NCBI GenBank assembly: GCA_017962085.1
Contig: JAGCWA010000014.1
Span: forward strand, 1-64,000
Reading direction: 5' to 3'
Length of the DNA stretch: 64,000 nt
Source: Paludibacteraceae bacterium
GTDB lineage: Bacteria > Bacteroidota > Bacteroidia > Bacteroidales > Paludibacteraceae
A program made the translations under genes and the position numbers. The notes beneath the pieces were generated by a model, which worked only from the letters and a program-made list of their open reading frames with translations, ran no database searches and had not been told where the DNA came from. Of the stretch, positions 26,128 through 35,363 are shown piece by piece. Numbering within the stretch: position 1 is the stretch's first letter; each line of letters opens with the position of its first letter.

Positions 26128-26472
26128 TTGCCTCACGTTCTCCTGTGCATAAGACCAACTATCCTCCTGATTATCTTCATATTTGACAGCGATTAAGCAG
26201 TAGTTGGTATGGCTTCGCCACTGTCAGTCACAGGACTGGCAATAAATTAAAAGTGATTATTCACAAATATATTCATAAATACCTATAAATATAACATTGG
26301 GGCAATTATTCGCGGAATTATTTCTCCACACATTTTTTTTGTAGAAAGGACAGACAACATTTCGACCAATTCACATTAAATGTTTTTACCACATAATAAC
26401 CCCGCCTGCACCGAATATACGATGTGGCCGTGCCGTCTCTACAATTCGTATCGCCCTAGGACCCTCCACCGC

Positions 26473-26506
26473 AAAAAAAAGGAAGGACAAACGCCCTTCC
26501 TTTTTT
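26473..26506 (-). terminator. Terminator of the ATP synthase operon
   Basis: GGAAGG-ACAAACGC-CCTTCC flanked by A8 on the left and T6 on the right. It works as a bidirectional terminator; on the minus strand it follows the atpG stop by 22 bp. Confidence 0.85.
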
Positions 26507-26527
26507 CCTATAGTTGTAAGAATTCCT

Positions 26528-27406
26528 CTAATTCTGCAAGGCAGCCGCACCACCGACGATATCGAGCAACTCGCTCGTGATCGCCTGCTGACGCGTCTTA
26601 TTGTACAATACAGTCAGTTCGTTGATCAGCTCGTTGGCGTTATCCGTAGCGACCTGCATAGCGACGACGCGCGCACCATGCTCGGAAGCGTTAGAGTCCA
26701 ACAAGCAAGCGTACATCTTCGTTCTCAGCGCCTTAGGGAGCAATGATTCGAGGATTTCAGCCTTGTTCGGCTCGACGATATAATCGCCGCCCAAACTAGC
26801 CGAAGCACTCTCATCCGCCTCCAGATTGATCGGCAAGAACGTTTCAGTCGTCAATTTTTGAACCGCGGTATTCTTCAAATGGTGGTAAATCACGATAACC
26901 TTATCGTAGGATTTATCCAAAAACTTAGCCATCACTTCATTCGTCACAGAGCTGATGCCCTCGAAAGAGGGGTGGTCCGCCAGCTCGACACTGACAGGGA
27001 CCGACTCGATGCCCGCGATCTTGGAGACAGCGTCCTTCACTTTTTTCCCGACAGGGTAAACCGTGATGCTCTGCACCGCATTCGCGCACTCAGCCTTGAT
27101 GACGTTATTCAGTTCCTTGATAACATTTGAATTATAGGCTCCACAGAGACTCGAATTAGAAGAAAACACTACAATAGCCACATTCTTGACCTCCCTGACA
27201 GCGGAGAAATCGGACTGGAAGTCACTCTCCGTAGCCAAGAAATTGTTCAAGATTCCATTCAGGCGACTTTGATAAGGCGAGATGTTCTCAATAGCCATCT
27301 GAGCCTTCTTCAACTTCGCTGAAGAGACCATCTTCATCGCTCCGGTAATCTTCTTCGTAGAATTTACCGAACCGATACGTGCTTTAACTTCTTTTAACGA
27401 TGCCAT
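26528..27406 (-). CDS. atpG: ATP synthase F1 subunit gamma
   Basis: Central rotor shaft of F1, 292 residues. N-terminal helix [20 protein letters not shown] and the C-terminal helix [20 protein letters not shown] form the coiled coil inside the alpha-beta ring. Its start lies inside atpA: the two coding regions overlap by 23 nt in different frames, which suggests translational coupling. Last gene of the operon. Confidence 0.97.
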   Translation of the reverse strand: MASLKEVKARIGSVNSTKKITGAMKMVSSAKLKKAQMAIENISPYQSRLNGILNNFLATESDFQSDFSAVREVKNVAIVVFSSNSSLCGAYNSNVIKELNNVIKAECANAVQSITVYPVGKKVKDAVSKIAGIESVPVSVELADHPSFEGISSVTNEVMAKFLDKSYDKVIVIYHHLKNTAVQKLTTETFLPINLEADESASASLGGDYIVEPNKAEILESLLPKALRTKMYACLLDSNASEHGARVVAMQVATDNANELINELTVLYNKTRQQAITSELLDIVGGAAALQN

Positions 27407-28994
27407 CTGGTACTGTTCCTAAAATTTGTTTTATAACGACCTGAGACTCCTCTTTGAGGATAGCCTTGATGTTATCATCAATCTTACCTTGTTTCAAGAG
27501 ATCCAAGACATCCGCTCTGTGGAGATGTTCCAAACGTTCGATGAAGAGACGCTCGAACTCATGCACAGACTCTACCGGCAATACGTTCAGGATACCTTGC
27601 GTACCGCAATAAATAACGGCAATCTGGTGCTCGACAGGGAACGGAGTATACTGAGGTTGCTTCAGCAATTCAGTGTTACGCACACCCTTATCGATCGTCA
27701 TCTTCGTGACGGCATCCATATCACCACCGAACTTCGTGAAGGACTCCAACTCACGGTACTGAGCCTGGTCGGTCTTCAACGTACCGGCGATAGACTTCAT
27801 CGCCTTCACCTGAGCACTACCACCCACACGAGACACTGAGATACCCACGTTGATGGCAGGACGGATACCTGCGTTGAACATGTTCGTCTCCAAGAAGATC
27901 TGACCATCCGTGATGGAGATCACATTGGTAGGGATATAAGCGGAAACGTCACCAGCCTGCGTCTCGATGATAGGGAGGGCGGTCAAGGAACCACCACCTT
28001 TCACCTTGCCCTTGAGGGAAGCAGGGAGGTCATTCATCTGTGCGGCCACATTATCATTGCTGATGATCTTAGCGGCACGCTCCAAAAGACGGGAGTGCAG
28101 ATAGAAGACATCACCTGGATAAGCCTCACGGCCGGAAGGACGTTTCAAGATCAAGGATACCTCACGGTAAGCGACCGCCTGTTTAGACAAGTCGTCGTAA
28201 ACCACCAATGCGTGTTTACCTTGGTCACGGAAATACTCGCCAATGGCAGCGCCCGCAAATGGAGCGTAGTACTGCATGGCGGCAGGGTCGGAAGCCGTAG
28301 CGGAGACGATGATCGTATAATCCATCGCACCGTACTCCTTCAAGGTATTCACGATATTAGCGACCGTGGAACCCTTTTGACCCACAGCGACATAGATACA
28401 ATATACAGGGTTACCGGAGAGGTAAGCCTCCTTTTGGTTGATGATCGTATCGATAGCGATAGCAGTCTTACCCGTCTGACGGTCACCGATAATCAACTCA
28501 CGTTGACCACGACCGATAGGAATCATCGCGTCGATCGCCTTCAAACCAGTCTGCAAAGGTTGCTTCACAGGCTCACGATAGATAACGCCCGGAGCCTTAC
28601 GTTCCAACGGCATCTCCAACAAATCACCCTTGATCGGACCGAGTCCGTCGATAGGGTTACCGATTGAGTTCACAACTCGACCGACCATGCCTTCGCCCGT
28701 CATGATGGAAGCGATACGACGGGTTCTCTTCACCGTGTCGCCCTCGCTGACTTGATCAGTAGGTCCCAGAAGCACGGCACCCACATTGTCTTCCTCCAAG
28801 TTCATGACCACCGCGTTCATACCGTTCTCGAACTCAAGGAGCTCGCCTGCCTCAGCGTTCTGCAGTCCGTAGATACGAACCACACCATCGCTTACCTGCA
28901 AGACGGTACCAACCTCTTCGAACTTGACCTTCGTGTCAACCTCTTGAAGTTGCATTTTCAGCACGTCGGATACTTCACTTGCTTTTATAGCCAT
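27384..28994 (-). CDS. atpA: ATP synthase F1 subunit alpha
   Basis: Non-catalytic nucleotide-binding subunit, 536 residues. Walker [15 protein letters not shown], the [11 protein letters not shown] region (Walker B), and the alpha signature [13 protein letters not shown] are visible. It is somewhat longer than the 500-510 residue average because of inserts typical of the phylum. Starts 39 bp after atpH and overlaps atpG by 23 nt. Confidence 0.98.
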   Translation of the reverse strand: MAIKASEVSDVLKMQLQEVDTKVKFEEVGTVLQVSDGVVRIYGLQNAEAGELLEFENGMNAVVMNLEEDNVGAVLLGPTDQVSEGDTVKRTRRIASIMTGEGMVGRVVNSIGNPIDGLGPIKGDLLEMPLERKAPGVIYREPVKQPLQTGLKAIDAMIPIGRGQRELIIGDRQTGKTAIAIDTIINQKEAYLSGNPVYCIYVAVGQKGSTVANIVNTLKEYGAMDYTIIVSATASDPAAMQYYAPFAGAAIGEYFRDQGKHALVVYDDLSKQAVAYREVSLILKRPSGREAYPGDVFYLHSRLLERAAKIISNDNVAAQMNDLPASLKGKVKGGGSLTALPIIETQAGDVSAYIPTNVISITDGQIFLETNMFNAGIRPAINVGISVSRVGGSAQVKAMKSIAGTLKTDQAQYRELESFTKFGGDMDAVTKMTIDKGVRNTELLKQPQYTPFPVEHQIAVIYCGTQGILNVLPVESVHEFERLFIERLEHLHRADVLDLLKQGKIDDNIKAILKEESQVVIKQILGTVPDGIVKRS

Positions 28995-29033
28995 AAAAAT
29001 AATTTCTTTAATAAATTAAAAACCGAAAAAACC

Positions 29034-29588
29034 TCAAGCATCCTTAGCGTTGTCGTTGAGCAAGGAATCCCTTACGCTCCTCAACTGGCCTCTGATGCTG
29101 GCATCCAATTGGTACGTTTCAACATTGAGGATGAAACCGCCAATCAGATCCGGATTTACAGAAGTTTCAAATTCGACGGAACCCGTGGAGACCGCCTCCA
29201 CAGCCTTACGCATACGTGCAATTTCAGCGTCGCTGACTGGGCTCGCCGTCACCAGTTCGCTAATCACGATGTTCTTTTCCTTGCGGTAAAGATCCTGATA
29301 AACCAAACTGATACCATGAAAATACTCCTCTCGTTTGTTCTCGATGACAATATCCACGAAACGTTTAAATTCCGAGCATACATCGGTACCTGCAGCGGTG
29401 ATAAGTAAGTCCACTTTCTTTTGCCTAGAAATAGTCGGGTTAATCATCGCCTCACGCAATTGTGGGACGGTGAGGAAACTCGAAGAGACAAGTTTCATCG
29501 CCTCGTAAACATCCGTTTCATGTTTACTCTCTTCCGCAAACTTGTATAGAGCCTTTGCGTATCTTGCTGAAATTTTACCTGTATTCAT
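29034..29588 (-). CDS. atpH: ATP synthase F1 subunit delta
   Basis: Peripheral stalk cap linking F1 to the b dimer, 184 residues. ISARYAKALYKFAEESK at the N-terminus and VNPDLIGGFILNVE near the C-terminus are the OSCP/delta signatures. It sits in its usual place between atpF (5 bp) and atpA. Confidence 0.95.
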   Translation of the reverse strand: MNTGKISARYAKALYKFAEESKHETDVYEAMKLVSSSFLTVPQLREAMINPTISRQKKVDLLITAAGTDVCSEFKRFVDIVIENKREEYFHGISLVYQDLYRKEKNIVISELVTASPVSDAEIARMRKAVEAVSTGSVEFETSVNPDLIGGFILNVETYQLDASIRGQLRSVRDSLLNDNAKDA

Positions 29589-29593
29589 CGAAC

Positions 29594-30094
29594 TTACGAT
29601 TTAGCAATATTTACCTCATCCAAATATTTGTTGATCATGTCAGTCTGCGCCTTCGCATCCTTCAACTCGCCTCGAATGATCTTTTCAGCGATATCCACGG
29701 AGAGTTGAGCCACTTGCGAGCGTATATCTTTAATGGCATTATCCTTTTCTAGTTGGATGCTCTCTTTTGCGCTATCCATGATCTTGTTCGCCTCCGCAAC
29801 TGCCTGCGTCTTAGCGTCCGAAATCATTTGGTCCTTCAGCCTAGAAGCCTCCTTCAACATCTCGAGACGCTCATTCTTGGCTTCTGAAAGGAGCCTTTCC
29901 GCAGCCTCTTTGGTGTTAGCCAAAGCCGCGTTGGCTTCGTCAGCCTTCTTGAGCGAATCTTCGATGTACTTCCCTCGCTCCTCGATCATCCCAACGATAG
30001 CGGGCCAACCCCACTTCCCCAAGATGAAAGCCACAGCCAGGAAGCACAGAAGCATCCAGAATAATAGACCGGGATCTGGTGTCAGTAATGACAT
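29594..30094 (-). CDS. atpF: ATP synthase Fo subunit b
   Basis: Stator stalk, 166 residues. One N-terminal membrane helix (GLLFWMLLCFLAVAFILGKW) followed by a long charged coiled coil (EERGKYIEDSLKKADEANAA and onward). Dimerises and binds delta. Placed between atpE (22 bp) and atpH. Confidence 0.95.
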   Translation of the reverse strand: MSLLTPDPGLLFWMLLCFLAVAFILGKWGWPAIVGMIEERGKYIEDSLKKADEANAALANTKEAAERLLSEAKNERLEMLKEASRLKDQMISDAKTQAVAEANKIMDSAKESIQLEKDNAIKDIRSQVAQLSVDIAEKIIRGELKDAKAQTDMINKYLDEVNIAKS

Positions 30095-30116
30095 AACTTT
30101 TCAGTTTTATAGTTAA

Positions 30117-30380
30117 TTACATGAGCAAAGCCAAGATTGCAACGATGATAGCCAAGAATGCCACACCCTCGACCAAAGCCGCTGCCACAATCATGTTGCT
30201 TCGGATATCACCGGATGCCTCTGGTTGACGACCGATAGCCTCCATTGCAGATCCACCAATTTTACCAATACCGATACCTGCTCCGATTGCCGCGATACCT
30301 GCTCCGATTGCTGCTCCCAATTTTGCAGTTGCCGCACCTGCTGCTGCCGCTGCTGCTGCTTGTAATAAAATACTCAACAT
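30117..30380 (-). CDS. atpE: ATP synthase Fo subunit c
   Basis: Rotor ring proteolipid, 87 residues, two hydrophobic helices. Helix 1 carries the glycine ladder GAGIGIGKIGG, the loop is GRQPE, and helix 2 carries the ion-binding E71 in AALVEGVAFLA. The glutamate is followed by Gly, and helix 1 has no Gln/Glu partner, so the residues needed for sodium binding are missing and proton coupling is the likelier reading (inference). The alanine-rich N-terminus is encoded by a simple GCTGCT-like stretch. Confidence 0.96.
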   Translation of the reverse strand: MLSILLQAAAAAAAGAATAKLGAAIGAGIAAIGAGIGIGKIGGSAMEAIGRQPEASGDIRSNMIVAAALVEGVAFLAIIVAILALLM

Positions 30381-30447
30381 AGTCTTAAAAAATTTAATTG
30401 TTATTTAATAATTATTATTTATTCAAAAAAAACACTTAATCACTTCA

Positions 30448-31542
30448 TTATTCCTCTTCCTCCACCTGCGCCATTCCGATGAACAAGGCGGAAAGAGTCA
30501 TGAACACATATGCCTGGATGAAACAAACCAAGCACTCCAACAAGGACATGAACACTACCAACAGAACGGAGATGACCGAAACACCCAAGCCTGCGGCGAT
30601 GCTCATCTGAGAGAACACGAATATCAAACCGATCAACACCAACACCATCACGTGTCCCGCGAACATGTTCGCGAAGAGACGTATGCAGAGGGCGATAGGC
30701 TTCGTGAAGATACCCAACACCTCGATGAACTGCATGATAGGAACTGGCATTTTCAAACCGATCGGCACATGTGGCCAAAAGATATCCTTCCAATAGGCCT
30801 TCGTTCCGAAGATGTTCGTCAACAAGAAGGTCAACACAGCAAGCACCATGGTAACCGCAATGTTACCCGTCAAGTTCGCACCTCCAGGGAAGATTGGAAT
30901 GATACCCAAAACGTTGTTGATGAAGATGAAGAAGAAGACCGTCAGCAAATAGGCGGAGAACTTCCTGTAATTCTTACCAACACTTGGCTTGATGATATCG
31001 TCATGCAAAGAGACGATGAGCGGTTCCAGAATCGCCTGGAGGCCCGTAGGCTTGCAATAGCCCGTTTCCTTGCACTTGTTATACTTCTTTGCGATGGAGA
31101 GGAAGATGATCAACAGAAGTGCGCAACTAATCAGCAAAGAGACCACGTTCTTCGTGATGGACAAATCCACCGGACGTTGTCCCGTAGACACCTCGATGAT
31201 CTTTCCGGCATTGTCGCCTTCCTCCGCGATTTTATATCCATTGTACTCCGTGTAATGGCCTTCGTGGCCCAATCGGGAAGCACAAAAGACGTTCAAACCG
31301 TTCTCCCCATAGACGATACAAGGAAGAGGAATGGAGATATGCGTCTCGCCAATCGTCGTGATATGCCAGTTGTAGGCATCGCCGATATGTCCGAAAACCA
31401 TCTCCTTCAGGTCTAATTCCTTTTTCGTCTCTGAATCATGGGAAGCGAAAGCCACGATGCCCAAGACACCCAGGATGCATAGCAATGCGATGAAGAGCAC
31501 CTTTCCCGTTTGACCCATCGTTTTGTTTATGGACTGACTCAT
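30448..31542 (-). CDS. atpB: ATP synthase Fo subunit a
   Basis: Proton half-channel subunit, 364 residues, longer than the roughly 270-residue E. coli form. An N-terminal hydrophobic segment and a polar domain of about 100 residues (including CIVYGENGLNVFCASRLGHE) precede the five-helix core; the extension is common in Bacteroidetes. The essential arginine lies in KPIALCIRLFANMFAGHV, and VCFIQAYVFMTLSALFIGMA is the last helix. The start is 14 bp after the small membrane gene. Confidence 0.96.
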   Translation of the reverse strand: MSQSINKTMGQTGKVLFIALLCILGVLGIVAFASHDSETKKELDLKEMVFGHIGDAYNWHITTIGETHISIPLPCIVYGENGLNVFCASRLGHEGHYTEYNGYKIAEEGDNAGKIIEVSTGQRPVDLSITKNVVSLLISCALLLIIFLSIAKKYNKCKETGYCKPTGLQAILEPLIVSLHDDIIKPSVGKNYRKFSAYLLTVFFFIFINNVLGIIPIFPGGANLTGNIAVTMVLAVLTFLLTNIFGTKAYWKDIFWPHVPIGLKMPVPIMQFIEVLGIFTKPIALCIRLFANMFAGHVMVLVLIGLIFVFSQMSIAAGLGVSVISVLLVVFMSLLECLVCFIQAYVFMTLSALFIGMAQVEEEE

Positions 31543-31556
31543 TTTGAAAAAATCCT

Positions 31557-31934
31557 TTATTTAAGTTTCGTGAGGGCAATCGCCTCAAATACTAAGTATA
31601 TCATAAAAAAGACACCGAATATAACCAGAAACGGTAAGAGTAACTCTCGGTTGAAAAAGCCATATATTGCCACGACCAAGACGGATAATATAATCTTCAA
31701 GCCCTGTAAAACCATGTAAGCTCGCGTATACTTCACCGCATTGTTCCTCACTCCCTCCAACGCCAGGAAGGTAATCACGCCAAAGAGGCAGAAAAAAGCG
31801 GAGGAAAGGGCAATCGCCGGCTTTGCGCCCGAGTATTCAGGGAAACGAGTGTCTATTAAAAAGTTGGCGACAAAAGACGTCAGTGATAAAAGCACCACCA
31901 TAGCCACTTCCGCCATGATAACAGCACGCCTCAT
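31557..31934 (-). CDS. Small membrane protein of the ATP synthase operon (AtpI-like position)
   Basis: 125 residues, four hydrophobic segments (MAEVAMVVLLSLTSFVANFL, ALSSAFFCLFGVITFLAL, GLKIILSVLVVAIYGFF, FLVIFGVFFMIYLVFEAI). It sits between atpC and atpB, where Bacteroidetes carry a poorly conserved membrane gene. AtpI in other phyla helps assemble the c ring; equivalence here is inferred from place and topology only. Confidence 0.8.
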   Translation of the reverse strand: MRRAVIMAEVAMVVLLSLTSFVANFLIDTRFPEYSGAKPAIALSSAFFCLFGVITFLALEGVRNNAVKYTRAYMVLQGLKIILSVLVVAIYGFFNRELLLPFLVIFGVFFMIYLVFEAIALTKLK

Positions 31935-31940
31935 TCCACC

Positions 31941-32186
31941 CTACTCGATTACATTCTCAATACATACGGAAATCTCATCGTTCTTCACCTCCGCGAATCC
32001 TCCATCCACATTCAAGGAAGTCTCGGCACCCTCAGCCACATAGGTGATTCGGCCGGCCTTCAAGGACGAGATAAGGGCCGCATGGCGAGGCAGAACGGTG
32101 AATCTTCCGGCAGCTCCCGGAAGGCTCACGGATTCCACTTCTCCAGAGAAGACCAATTTGTCCGGTGATATGATTTCTAATTTCAT
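31941..32186 (-). CDS. atpC: ATP synthase F1 subunit epsilon, short form
   Basis: 81 residues, only the N-terminal beta-sandwich (MKLEIISPDKLVFSGEVESV, LPGAAGRFTVLPRHAALISS). The C-terminal helical hairpin that inhibits ATPase activity in E. coli epsilon is absent, which is usual in this phylum. It lies 8 bp after atpD. Confidence 0.94.
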   Translation of the reverse strand: MKLEIISPDKLVFSGEVESVSLPGAAGRFTVLPRHAALISSLKAGRITYVAEGAETSLNVDGGFAEVKNDEISVCIENVIE

Positions 32187-32194
32187 GACACTGA

Positions 32195-33703
<1,509 letters not shown>

Positions 33704-33786
33704 TTAGCTTTTTTGTTTTATGGTATTATTATAATTTTTTGTACAATTTTCAATCCCTACAGAACCAAACTCCCGCAAGTCGTATG

Positions 33787-33794
33787 CAAATATA
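33787..33794 (-). promoter_or_regulatory. -7 box for the ATP synthase operon
   Basis: Minus strand TATATTTG, an exact TAnnTTTG match, 87 bp before atpD, implying a leader of about 80 nt. Confidence 0.6.
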
Positions 33795-34000
33795 AGTTTT
33801 TTTTTCTCCTAAAAACTATTTGAACATTCTTTTTTTACTCATTTTTCTGCCCTTTTCGCTAAATATGTTGAGCAACATAATTAAACATTCATGATTTCGT
33901 AAAATTGACGCTCTCGACTCATTTATTGACTAATATCGATTGTTCAAAATGCCGCGCAGGAAATGATGCTTTCATAAACTCAACATCTGAAAAAAAAAGT

Positions 34001-34008
34001 TACTTTCG
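34001..34008 (+). promoter_or_regulatory. -7 box for thiD
   Basis: TACTTTCG, one mismatch to TAnnTTTG. The start at 34038 is also preceded by AAGGAGAAAAAAG, a good ribosome-binding site. Confidence 0.45.
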
Positions 34009-34037
34009 CACCATAATAAATAAAAAGGAGAAAAAAG

Positions 34038-34847
34038 ATGAAATACAATAGAGTTCTTACCATTGCGGGAAGCGACTCGGGAGGAGGCGCCGGCATACAA
34101 GCCGACATCAAGACAATTTCAGCGTGTGGTTGCTACGCCGCATCCGCTATCACGGCCATCACTGTACAGAACACCTTGGGTGTCGAGCAAGTACAAGGAT
34201 TGCCCATCGAGATCGTCGGTGGACAAATCGAAGCGGTATTGTCCGACATCGGTGCGGACAGCATCAAGATAGGCATGCTACACTCCTCGGCGGTGATCCG
34301 ATGCATCGCAGAGAAACTGAGGAAATATAGCGACATCCGCAACGTGGTGCTAGACCCGGTCATGGTCTCCACCTCAGGGCATAAATTGATGGAAGATAGT
34401 GCCATCGAGACACTCAAAGAGGAGCTGATCCCCTTAGCGAGGATCATCACGCCTAATATTCCAGAGGCGGAGATACTCATCGGCAGTAAGATCACCCGAC
34501 AGGAGGAGCTTCCCCAAATCGCTCAGGAATTGGCCGAGAAACACAACATCTCCGTCATGCTGAAGGCCGGTCACCTGACAGAGGACGAGTTGACCGACAT
34601 CCTCTACGACAACGAGAAGAAGCAGTTCCTGCGGCTCTCCGGCAAACGTCTCGACACGAAGAACACGCACGGCACGGGCTGTACCCTATCCTCCGCCATC
34701 GCCTCCATGCTAGCCCAAGGCTACGACATCAGCGAAGCGGTCAGCAGGGCGAAGGAATACTTGTCCAACGCACTCGCGAAAGGGGCACAGTACGAAATCG
34801 GGCACGGGCATGGACCGGTTTGCCATTTTTGGAAACTGTGGAATTAA
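34038..34847 (+). CDS. thiD: Hydroxymethylpyrimidine / phosphomethylpyrimidine kinase ThiD
   Basis: Phosphorylates HMP twice for thiamine synthesis or salvage, 269 residues, ribokinase fold. VLTIAGSDSGGGAGIQADIK at the N-terminus, VLDPVMVSTSGHKL in the middle and KNTHGTGCTLSSAIASML (anion hole and catalytic base) are textbook. It stands alone here, with no other thi gene nearby and no TPP riboswitch, so a vitamin B6/HMP salvage role is also possible. Confidence 0.94.
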   Translation: MKYNRVLTIAGSDSGGGAGIQADIKTISACGCYAASAITAITVQNTLGVEQVQGLPIEIVGGQIEAVLSDIGADSIKIGMLHSSAVIRCIAEKLRKYSDIRNVVLDPVMVSTSGHKLMEDSAIETLKEELIPLARIITPNIPEAEILIGSKITRQEELPQIAQELAEKHNISVMLKAGHLTEDELTDILYDNEKKQFLRLSGKRLDTKNTHGTGCTLSSAIASMLAQGYDISEAVSRAKEYLSNALAKGAQYEIGHGHGPVCHFWKLWN

Positions 34848-34866
34848 TTAAGAGTTAAGAGTTAAG
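34848..34866. repeat. AGTTAAG minisatellite beside repeat copy C
   Basis: ATTAAGAGTTAAGAGTTAAG: about three tandem units, the reverse complement of the array beside copy B and in the same relative position to the repeat. Confidence 0.5.
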
Positions 34867-35047
34867 CCCACATCATAAGTTGCGGTTACAAGCCTGTAAG
34901 GTTTAAACAGATATAGCCCATGGGCAACGCCCTGGGTCGAGGTTGGGGAGTGCGTCTCCCTACGTGATTCGTGCGCCCTAAGCCCAGAATGGGCGGTCAC
35001 ATCATAGGCAGGGGGGTAAACCCCTGTGTGGAACGTGATGGATGGTA
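34867..35047. repeat. Interspersed palindromic repeat, near-complete copy C (inverted)
   Basis: The reverse complement is collinear with 25881-26064 over about 180 bp, including a 37-bp identical core at 34918-34954 (CCATGGGCAACGCCCTGGGT and so on) and CCCTGTGTGGAACGTGATGG at the far end. It contains several short stem-loops. It lies in the thiD-tRNA interval. Confidence 0.8.
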
Positions 35048-35100
35048 TTCAATGGACAGCAAAACCTAAACAGATATAGCCTAGGGCAACGCCCTGGGTA
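35048..35100. repeat. Interspersed repeat, partial second copy
   Basis: AAACAGATATAGCCTAGGGC and AACGCCCTGGGT repeat part of copy C directly after it, suggesting a truncated neighbour or tandem insertion. Confidence 0.5.
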
Positions 35101-35116
35101 TCATAATAAAAAACAA

Positions 35117-35149
35117 AACGGGGACCAAACTAAACGTTCAGTCCCCGTT
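35117..35149 (-). terminator. Terminator after tRNA-Arg(TCT)
   Basis: Stem AACGGGGAC / GTCCCCGTT, loop of 15 nt, followed on the minus strand by TTTTGTTTTTT. It lies directly downstream of the tRNA. Confidence 0.8.
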
Positions 35150-35156
35150 CCTTTTA

Positions 35157-35233
35157 TGGTGATCGAGGAGGGATTCGAACCCTCGACCCACAGCTTAGAA
35201 GGCTGTTGCTCTATCCAGCTGAGCTACCCGACC
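35157..35233 (-). tRNA. tRNA-Arg(TCT)
   Basis: Cloverleaf on the minus strand: acceptor GGTCGGG/CTCGATC (two wobble pairs), D arm GCTC/GAGC with GG in the loop, anticodon stem ACAGC/GCTGT with loop CTTCTAA (anticodon TCT), T arm GAGGG-TTCGAAT-CCCTC. CCA is encoded (35157-35159). Preceded by a -7 box at 35250. Confidence 0.95.
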
Positions 35234-35249
35234 ATCCTTAAATTGAGCG

Positions 35250-35257
35250 CAAAGGTA
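35250..35257 (-). promoter_or_regulatory. -7 box for tRNA-Arg(TCT)
   Basis: Minus strand TACCTTTG, identical to the -7 box of the other tRNA in the window (47778-47785). Confidence 0.6.
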
Positions 35258-35363
35258 ATACTTTTTTTGTGTTCGCTCCTAACGTGAAGCGTGAAAAAAT
35301 TCATTATTTTTCATAACAAACTGAATGATAAAAGATTGACGTCAAACAAGCGAGAAAAATCCA

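Larger units (their letters stand above)
25803..26527. other. Long non-coding interval between the LRR genes and the ATP synthase operon
   Basis: Holds the fullest copy of the interspersed repeat (25881-26064), the TTAACTC minisatellite (26086-26127) and the atp terminator (26473-26506). Between 26130 and 26470 I see no gene, tRNA or strong hairpin. Short open frames through the repeat (25821-26123, 25834-26064) are artefacts of its low stop-codon content. Confidence 0.65.

Noticed and set aside
28095-28667. A 190-codon plus-strand frame opposite atpA
   Set aside because: Antisense to a highly conserved gene; composition is unnatural and no promoter is present.
33850-34037. A TPP riboswitch before thiD
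   Set aside because: The conserved CTGAGA and related core elements were not found.
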